33,245 bases of DNA from Elusimicrobiota bacterium. Lineage in GTDB: Bacteria > Elusimicrobiota > Elusimicrobia > Elusimicrobiales > UBA9959. Below, one piece after another: positions 1-5,418 of the stretch. The stretch covers positions 1 through 33,245 of the forward strand of contig JACQYT010000083.1 in NCBI GenBank assembly GCA_016208085.1. Direction: 5' to 3'. The notes beneath the pieces are model-generated. The model saw only the letters and a program-made list of their open reading frames with translations. It was not told the DNA's origin and did no database searches. Numbering within the stretch: the first letter of the stretch is position 1; each line of letters starts with the position of its first letter. The translations under genes and the position numbers were made by a program.

Positions 1-184
1 ACCCATCGGGGCCGGGCTATAGATATTTTCCGTCAGGTCGGACTTGCGCTTGTCGCAGGCTCCGGAATACACCGGGCGTAAAGATTTGCGCCGCCACCCG
101 GGCTTTATCCCCAGCCTTATGCTGAAATTTCAACTGTTATTTTATACGCTGGAATGTTTAACGCTTTTCTGATATTATATGGGT

Positions 185-257
185 GCATCGATTGCCTCCC
201 TGATTTCTTTTTGTTTTCACAAATAAAGTATATCAGGTTTTCATTGGCAATCGATGC
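185..257. repeat. AT-rich inverted repeat (73 nt)
   Basis: Perfect 12-nt arms, GCATCGATTGCC at 185-196 and GGCAATCGATGC at 246-257, enclose a second short pair, CCTGAT (199-204) and ATCAGG (232-237). The interior is AT-rich. It could be a structured RNA, a relic of a mobile element or a protein-binding palindrome; the sequence does not decide. Confidence 0.55.
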
Positions 258-430
258 TTTTTTTGCCCACTACTTTTACTCCCTTATTCCACATTATTTG
301 CGAATGGCCCAAATCTTTCCCAGAGAAAAACGCACTGGTTTTAAAAATCAGCGTAGAGCGATATATTGAGTGGGTCAGAAAACTTCTTTAAAGGAATGGT
401 TTTCCGGGAGATTGCTTATTATGTCGCAGT

Positions 431-452
431 AAAACACCAGCCTCCCGGCTGG
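431..452 (-). terminator. Candidate Rho-independent terminator after the TPR gene
   Basis: Read on the minus strand, stem CCAGCC / GGCTGG (437-442 and 447-452, 4-nt loop) is followed by a short T-rich tail (complement of 431-435). It lies about 80 nt downstream of the TPR gene stop at 532, where the minus-strand gene group ends. The stem is only 6 bp and the T tract is short, so efficiency is uncertain. Confidence 0.45.
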
Positions 453-531
453 GGATGGAGGCGGCTCGTCCGAAGGACGCCATATTTTTTGTAACCGGGA
501 GAAGCCCCTGGCTCCTGCCGGGGGAGCCTCA

Positions 532-1399
532 CTATGTGAAGGTTTCAAGGTAGGTGTGTAACCCGTGTTTTTTGGCTTTGGAGACGGCGGCGAAGTAGAG
601 TTTGTCGGCTTCGGCGGCGCGGCCTTCAAGATAGTGCACATTGGCTATGGAAAGAGCGGTCAACACCTCGCCCCTTGGCTCGCCGTTGCCCTCAAAAAGC
701 CGCTGGGCGGCCTTAAAACAGGACATCGCCTTCTTAAATTCGCCCCGCTTCTTGTAAACCTCGCCCAAACCCCATTCCACAAAACCAAGGTCCGGCTTAT
801 CGCCGATTTCCGAGTAAAGCCTGGCCCCGCAAAGCGCGGTCACGCGCCTTCGCGGCGTACGCCCCCGACCTCTTAAACGCCTCAATAGAAAGCGCGTAAC
901 GCCCCTGGAGCCGGTACAGCCCGCCGAGGGCCCACAGAATGAACGCCGCCGCCGGATAGTCTTTTTCTTTAAGATACGCCGTGAGCAGCCCAGCCAGCAT
1001 CGCGGCCGCTTTTTTGAAGTCCCCCTTGAGCCGATAGGCCATGGCCAGCTCAAGCTTCGCCTCGGAGATAAGGGCCGGGGCCTTGCGCGAAGCTTTAACG
1101 GCTGCCGAAGCGAAAGCAAATGCCTGTTTCTCCCGCCCGAGCGCCCGGTGGCAGGCGGCGGTCCTGATAAGGGTCTGGCACAAAAGCCCGGCATTCGGGA
1201 CGCCGCAGGTCAGAGCGGATTTATAAGCGGCTATAGCTTTGTGAAAGATCCCTTTAAGCCGCCAGGCTTCCCCGTTAAGATAATACCAGCGGCCTTCAAA
1301 ACCCCTTGGGCGGTCCAGGTTTTTTAATATCTTTAAAGCCGCATTGACCTTCCCGGCCTCCGTCAGATTTTCGGCTTTTTTGAGTTCTTCAATTATCAT
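532..1399 (-). pseudogene. TPR-repeat protein, interrupted by a one-base frameshift
   Basis: The reading from the ATG at 1399 carries tetratricopeptide-like helical pairs (for example the stretch around GDFKKAAAMLAGLL and GRYALSIEAFKRSGAYA) but runs into a stop at 797. A second frame continues the repeat pattern without interruption from about 830 to the TAG at 532 (KKRGEFKKAMSCFKAAQRLF and beyond). Removing one base from the run of four G/C at 825-828 joins the frames into one protein of about 288 residues, with the junction reading RALRARLYSEIGDKPDL. TPR proteins are protein-interaction scaffolds; no more specific role is visible. The ATG overlaps the stop codon of the upstream glycosylase gene by one base (TAATG), so translation is probably coupled. 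The shift is either a real mutation or an assembly error in a short homopolymer. Confidence 0.75.
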
Positions 1400-2172
1400 T
1401 AAAAATTTTTAAGGCAAAAATTTTTCAGCGGGCATTTTCCGCAAAGCGGCGCGGTTTTCTTGCAGTAATCCTTGCCTAGTCCGACGATAAGCGCGTGGTA
1501 TTCGTTGTACAGCCGGATGTCGGGAGGCAGCGAACTTTCAAAGAGCCGCTGCCAGTCCCCGTACTCACGCCACGGCGGGAAGCCCAACCGGGCGAAGATC
1601 CGGCGCGTATACGCGTCAATCACGAATTTCGGTTTCCCGGCGGCGTAAAGCAGCATGGAATCTGCGGTCTCCGGCCCTATTCCCTTAAGCGAAAGCAGTT
1701 CCGCGCGCAGCCGGGCGGTATTGCCGGAGAACCAGCCGGCAAGCCCCTCAGGATGTTCCTTAAGGATATACCGGCAGAAATCTTTCAGTCGCCGGGCTTT
1801 CTGCCTGTAATAGCCCGAGGGGCGCAGCGCGCGGTAAAGCCGCCCGTAACCGCAGCCCGCTATTTTCGCCGGAGTCATCAGAGCGCCGCCGCTAAGCGCC
1901 GCCAGCGCGCGCTCAACGCTGCGCCAGGCGGTGTTCTGGGTCAGTATGGCGCCGGCGCATATTTCAAACCTCGCCCCCGCGCTCAGCGGTCCGTGGAAGC
2001 CCCGGCGATAAACCGGCGGCCGGCATGCCCCCGGAGACACCGGCCACAACCCCTGCGGACCGAAAGCTTTGAAAAGCGCCCTGTAGATCCCGGCTACTGA
2101 AGGAGCCGCTTGATTTCGCGCAGCAGGTCTTCGAGGTTGTACGGCTTTTTCATGAAATTTTTCGCGCCGCAT
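1399..2172 (-). CDS. EndoIII-superfamily DNA glycosylase with [4Fe-4S] cluster (MagIII-like, HhH-GPD)
   Basis: A 257-residue protein of the helix-hairpin-helix GPD base-excision repair superfamily, which removes damaged bases from DNA. The hairpin motif is at 162-171 (LKGIGPETAD), and the conserved catalytic aspartate is D186 in FVIDAYTRR. The position held by the catalytic lysine of bifunctional EndoIII (K120 in E. coli) is a glutamate here (E168), as in MagIII-type monofunctional glycosylases, so no AP-lyase activity is expected. The C-terminus carries the cluster pattern C-X6-C-X2-C-X5-C (C237, C244, C247, C253). The ATG at 2172 overlaps the response-regulator gene by 79 bases. It is the only good start upstream of the conserved IYRALFKAFG segment. 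The last codons (1399-1425) coincide with a copy of an intergenic palindrome seen elsewhere in the window, so C253 is encoded by repeat sequence. Confidence 0.85.
   Translation of the reverse strand: MRREKFHEKAVQPRRPAARNQAAPSVAGIYRALFKAFGPQGLWPVSPGACRPPVYRRGFHGPLSAGARFEICAGAILTQNTAWRSVERALAALSGGALMTPAKIAGCGYGRLYRALRPSGYYRQKARRLKDFCRYILKEHPEGLAGWFSGNTARLRAELLSLKGIGPETADSMLLYAAGKPKFVIDAYTRRIFARLGFPPWREYGDWQRLFESSLPPDIRLYNEYHALIVGLGKDYCKKTAPLCGKCPLKNFCLKNF
1401..1425. repeat. Palindrome (H5 module) overlapping the 3' end of the glycosylase gene
   Basis: A 25-nt copy of the A5T5/A5T5 palindrome found at 3667, 9758, 10675 and 11971. It differs from the consensus at two positions (AA instead of GC just after the first T tract). 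Here it supplies the final codons of the glycosylase (residues KNFCLKNF) and abuts the TPR start codon. Confidence 0.75.
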
Positions 2173-2471
2173 AATTCGGCCTTTTCTATGCTTTCGGGGC
2201 TGGTCATAGTGGAGATGACCAGTATCGGGAGGTGCCGCGTGCTGTTGTCCCTTTTCAGCGCGTTGCAGACTTCGTAGCCGTTCAGTTTCGGCAGCAGCAG
2301 GTCAAGCAGGACCAGGTCCGGCTTCTCGCGCCTCGCAAGGGCTATGCCGGTCACGCCGTCCCCGGCTAAAAATACGGCATGACCTTCGCTTTCAAGGAGT
2401 TCCTTTAAAACGACGGACGTGGTCTTGCTGTCCTCCACTATCAATATTTTCCTGCCCGCGGGTTTGGCCAT
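2094..2471 (-). CDS. Stand-alone response-regulator receiver (CheY-like)
   Basis: A 125-residue single receiver domain with no output domain. Counting from the ATG at 2471, the acidic pair is E13-D14 (IVED), the phospho-acceptor is D57 (LVLLDLLLP), the switch Ser/Thr lies in VIST, and the conserved lysine is K109 in MKKPY. It would take phosphate from a histidine kinase and signal through protein-protein contact. The ATG at 2471 is chosen over a GTG nine bases upstream because AAGGAG lies 8 nt before it. That Shine-Dalgarno overlaps the stop codon of the flippase-like gene upstream (2477-2479), and the 3' end overlaps the glycosylase gene. No kinase is present in the window. Control of the pilus or of motility is possible but not shown. 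Confidence 0.9.
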   Translation of the reverse strand: MAKPAGRKILIVEDSKTTSVVLKELLESEGHAVFLAGDGVTGIALARREKPDLVLLDLLLPKLNGYEVCNALKRDNSTRHLPILVISTMTSPESIEKAELCGAKNFMKKPYNLEDLLREIKRLLQ

Positions 2472-2476
2472 AAAAT

Positions 2477-3547
2477 TCACTCCTTCTCATCCGGCAGCCT
2501 GTTGGAAGCGGGGTCCTGCCTGCCGAAATAGGCGTAATAAGGCTCGGACATCTTTAAACCCCAGTAGATGAACACGCTGATAATGCCCGGCACCACATAA
2601 TATAACAGTCTGAAAATGAGCGCGGCGGTAAGGGCCTTGCCGAAGTTTACGCCCAGTTGCGAATACACCGCGCTCATGGCGGCCTCCATGGCGCCGAGGC
2701 CGCCGGGCAGTATGGGGATGACCGTCATAAGCATACCGGCCGCGAAGCCTGTTATAAGCTTGGTGGTCCCCATATTGACGCCGACGGCCCTGAAAGCGAA
2801 GTTAAGTATCATTATATTGCAGATCCAGTCCATGCACACATAGCCCAGGACCTTGGGCAGCTCGTATTTTTTGGCGTGTATGGTGTTGATGCCCCGGGCC
2901 AGCTGCTCCTCGAACTGAATGAACGTCTCCTCCGGTATTTCCTTTTTTGAGAAGAAAAAAAGAATATGGTTGACCGCGTGGTAAATTTTCCTGGCCCACG
3001 CGGAGCGCAGTTCATGGTGGAAAAACAGCATGACCAGCGCGAACGCGAAAGACAGGACGAACAGCACGCCCACGATACCCTCAAAGAATTTGACTCCGAA
3101 CTGGTGGGTCCTGAGGAGCTGAAGGAACATGCCTTCGACTATAATAATGGAAAGCATCAGGTAAATAAAGACGCTGAGCACCACGGATGACGTGACGCAG
3201 ATGCCGTAGGGGATCTGGCGTTTGTTCAGAAGATGCGCCCTGGTGGCGAAGCCGCTGACGCCGCCGGAAGAGAAAAAATAGTTGACCGTCGCCGAAACGA
3301 ACGCGATGCCGGACGCTTCCCAGAAAGGCAGCCGGTGGCCCAGTATTTTAAGGACCTCCCAGAGCGAAAAACCCATGAACATATAGCTGCCGCAGGCGCA
3401 AAGAAACGATAAAAAAAGGAACTTCGGGTCGGTGTTTCTGACTGTGGAGGAGAGAGCGTCAAAATTCGGATATATCAGCCAGCAAAGTATGCCGAGCGAG
3501 GCCAGCATCGGCGCGTAAATGAACAGGAATTTTTTTGTATCCGCCAT
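2477..3547 (-). CDS. Flippase-like integral membrane protein (LPG synthase TM / UPF0104 family)
   Basis: About 356 residues with some eight hydrophobic segments. It contains the family hallmarks NYFFSSGGVSGFATRA near the first third and PILPGGLGAMEAAM near the C-terminal third. Members of this family (PF03706) include the flippase domain of lysyl-phosphatidylglycerol synthases and YbhN-like proteins, which are thought to move lipids across the cytoplasmic membrane; the substrate here is unknown. The reading frame is open far upstream, to 4261, but that part is antisense to nadB and is not coding. The start is uncertain: ATG at 3547 (MADTKKFLF) fits the family N-terminus, while ATG at 3619 would add 24 residues and has a GGGG stretch a few bases before it. 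It is divergent from nadB and overlaps the Shine-Dalgarno of the response regulator. Confidence 0.85.
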   Translation of the reverse strand: MADTKKFLFIYAPMLASLGILCWLIYPNFDALSSTVRNTDPKFLFLSFLCACGSYMFMGFSLWEVLKILGHRLPFWEASGIAFVSATVNYFFSSGGVSGFATRAHLLNKRQIPYGICVTSSVVLSVFIYLMLSIIIVEGMFLQLLRTHQFGVKFFEGIVGVLFVLSFAFALVMLFFHHELRSAWARKIYHAVNHILFFFSKKEIPEETFIQFEEQLARGINTIHAKKYELPKVLGYVCMDWICNIMILNFAFRAVGVNMGTTKLITGFAAGMLMTVIPILPGGLGAMEAAMSAVYSQLGVNFGKALTAALIFRLLYYVVPGIISVFIYWGLKMSEPYYAYFGRQDPASNRLPDEKE

Positions 3548-3636
3548 GACCCAATTTGATAAAATATTGACGGCTGATCGCCCGCCGGCGCTCCCGGTCG
3601 GCTTTGTATATTTTAACATTTTTACCCCAGGGGTTA

Positions 3637-3691
3637 CCCGTCCGCCTAAGGCGGACGGGGAATGGTAAAAGTTTTTGCCGCAAAAATTTTT
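3637..3691. repeat. Partial composite repeat (H4 + H5 modules) upstream of nadB
   Basis: A GC-rich palindrome (CCCGTCCGCCT / AGGCGGACGGG, 3637-3647 and 3649-3659) is followed within 8 nt by the AT palindrome, arms AAAAGTTTTTG / CAAAAATTTTT (3667-3677 and 3681-3691), loop CCG. The order and spacing match the last two modules of the longer elements at 10535 and 11832. The first two base pairs of the AT arm differ slightly from consensus. Confidence 0.7.
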
Positions 3692-3700
3692 AAAAGCGAA

Positions 3701-5314
3701 ATGTCCATTTATACCTCGGATTTTCTGGTGATAGGCACGGGCCTGTCGGGCCTGCTGGCCGCGCACAAGCTTTCGCGCCTCGGCACGGTCAGCCTTATCT
3801 CCAAACGCAGCGCCGAGGTCTGCAACACGGACCTTGCCCAGGGAGGCATCGCCGCGGTCACGGGCAAAGATGACGATTTCCCGCTCCATATCAGCGACAC
3901 GCTGAAGACCGGCTCGGGCTTGACCGATCCCCGGGTGGCGGAGCTCGCCGTCCGGGAAGGCCCTGAAAGGATAAAAGAGCTGGTCGCGTTCGGCGTGCGC
4001 TTCACGAAAAAGGGCGCGGACTTCGCGCTCGGTCTTGAAGGCGGCCACTCCAGGCGCCGCATCCTGCACGCCCGGGACTATACCGGGCATGAAATAGAAT
4101 CCGCGCTGCTCCGGCTGGCCCGCTCGGGCAAAAGGATCCGCTTTTACGAGAATCACGCCGCCGTGGACCTGATTTTGGCCGCCCACCCGGCCGGAGCCGG
4201 GCCGGCAGACAACGCCTGTTACGGCGCATATGTCCTTGAGGAGGCCACCGGCTCGATACACAGCTTCCTGGCTTCCCGGACCGTGCTGGCCTCCGGCGGG
4301 GCCGGCAAGGTATATCTCTATACCTCAAACCCGGATACCGCCACCGGCGACGGGATGGCTATGGCCTACCGGGCCGGCCTGGCGCTCGCCAATATGGAAT
4401 TCATCCAGTTCCACCCGACCTGTCTTTATCACCCGCAGGCCAAATCTTTCCTTATTTCGGAGGCGGTGCGCGGAGAGGGCGCCGTACTGCGGCTGGCCGG
4501 CGGCAGGCCTTTCATGGCGGCCTATGATCCGCGCAGGGAACTGGCCCCCCGCGACATCGTGGCCCGCGCCATAGACAGCGAACTCAAAAAAACCGGGGCT
4601 GAATGCGTCTATCTGGATCTCACCGGCCGCTCCGCGGCGTTCATAAAAAAACGCTTCCCTAATATCTATAAAAAGTGCCTGTCATTCGGGATTGACATGA
4701 CCACGACCTCAATTCCCGTGGTTCCCGCGGCCCATTTTTTCTGCGGCGGAGTTCAGACCGATGAATGGGGGCGCACCGCCATGCCGGGGCTCTACGCCGT
4801 AGGCGAAGCGGCGTGCACCGGCCTGCATGGCGCCAACCGCCTGGCTTCCAACTCGCTGCTGGAGGCCTGCGTCTTCGCCCACAGGGCGGCAGGCTCCATA
4901 AGCGGCGATTACGTGAAGAAAACCGGTAAAAAACCGGGGGCCGAAGTCTGGAATTACGGCAACGCCCGCCCTTCCGACGAGGCGGTGATGATAACCCATA
5001 ACTGGGATGAGATACGCACCCTTATGTGGAATTACGTCGGCATAGTCAGGAGCGATAAAAGGCTTGAGCGGGCCGGCGCCAGGATAAAAATAATCTCCGA
5101 AGAGATAGTTAAGTACTACTGGGACTTCCTGCTTACGCGGGACCTGCTGGAACTGCGCAACATCGCCTGCCTGGCCGACGTCGTCATCCGTTCCGCGGCG
5201 GCGCGCAAGGAATCCAGGGGCCTGCATTTCAACATCAATTACCCGCGCACTGAAGACGCGTTCGCCAAAAATACGGTGGTGGACAGGTACAATAGGGTAG
5301 AGGGTAGAGGGTAG
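3701..5314 (+). CDS. nadB: L-aspartate oxidase
   Basis: A 537-residue FAD enzyme that oxidises L-aspartate to iminoaspartate, the first step of de novo NAD synthesis, in the cytoplasm. Visible motifs: the N-terminal dinucleotide fold VIGTGLSGLLAA; the active-site stretch NTDLAQGGIAAV; EGGHSRRRILHARDYTG in the capping region; GDGMAMAYRAG; the substrate-binding FIQFHPTCLYHP; ISEAVRGEGA; and the C-terminal FAD segment GLYAVGEAACTGLHGANRLASNSLLE. The same fold occurs in succinate dehydrogenase flavoproteins, but there is no partner subunit nearby. ATG at 3701 is chosen because the upstream in-frame ATG (3662) would translate through an intergenic palindrome. No clear Shine-Dalgarno is seen. The last residues and the stop codon (RVEGRG, stop at 5312) are encoded by a GGGTAGA heptamer array. 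NadA and NadC are not in the window. Confidence 0.93.
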   Translation: MSIYTSDFLVIGTGLSGLLAAHKLSRLGTVSLISKRSAEVCNTDLAQGGIAAVTGKDDDFPLHISDTLKTGSGLTDPRVAELAVREGPERIKELVAFGVRFTKKGADFALGLEGGHSRRRILHARDYTGHEIESALLRLARSGKRIRFYENHAAVDLILAAHPAGAGPADNACYGAYVLEEATGSIHSFLASRTVLASGGAGKVYLYTSNPDTATGDGMAMAYRAGLALANMEFIQFHPTCLYHPQAKSFLISEAVRGEGAVLRLAGGRPFMAAYDPRRELAPRDIVARAIDSELKKTGAECVYLDLTGRSAAFIKKRFPNIYKKCLSFGIDMTTTSIPVVPAAHFFCGGVQTDEWGRTAMPGLYAVGEAACTGLHGANRLASNSLLEACVFAHRAAGSISGDYVKKTGKKPGAEVWNYGNARPSDEAVMITHNWDEIRTLMWNYVGIVRSDKRLERAGARIKIISEEIVKYYWDFLLTRDLLELRNIACLADVVIRSAAARKESRGLHFNINYPRTEDAFAKNTVVDRYNRVEGRG

Positions 5315-5409
5315 AGGGTAGAGGGTAGAGGGTAGAGGGTAGAGGGTAGAGTTATAAGGAACTCCTTATTCCTTATACCCTATACCCTACCCCCTATCCC
5401 CTCTACCCT
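5295..5409. repeat. GGGTAGA heptamer array with palindrome and inverted C-rich partner
   Basis: Eight perfect GGGTAGA units (5295-5350) are followed by the hairpin ATAAGGA-AC-TCCTTAT (5354-5369), a direct copy of TCCTTAT, and then C-rich heptamers of the ACCCTAT type (to 5409). The G-rich strand has many GGG tracts separated by 4 nt and could form G-quadruplexes; the whole unit could also fold back on itself. It fills the space between nadB, whose stop codon lies inside it, and uvrA. A very similar arrangement lies at 15017-15119. Confidence 0.9.
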
Positions 5410-5418
5410 TAAAATTTC

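Larger units (their letters stand above)
1..531. other. Left-edge region without a confident gene
   Basis: I see no gene I can support here. Two short open stretches touch the left edge: a plus-strand reading of 26 codons ending at a TAA at 79-81, and a minus-strand reading open from about 132 to the edge. Neither has a recognisable motif, so either could be the tail or head of a gene outside the window. From about 120 to 370 the sequence is noticeably richer in A and T than its surroundings and contains a 73-nt inverted repeat (185-257). A 71-codon plus-strand frame (154-369) overlaps that inverted repeat and looks accidental. From 430 to 531 the sequence holds the likely transcription terminator of the minus-strand TPR gene. 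Confidence 0.5.

Noticed and set aside
154..369. 71-codon plus-strand frame in the AT-rich left region
   Set aside because: It overlaps the inverted repeat, has no ribosome-binding site and no recognisable motif; AT-rich DNA produces such frames by chance.
3548..4261. N-terminal extension of the flippase-like protein
   Set aside because: This part is antisense to the well-supported nadB gene and has no family similarity; the membrane protein begins near 3547 or 3619.
5295..5409. CRISPR array
   Set aside because: The heptamers are directly tandem, with no spacers of constant length and no cas genes nearby.
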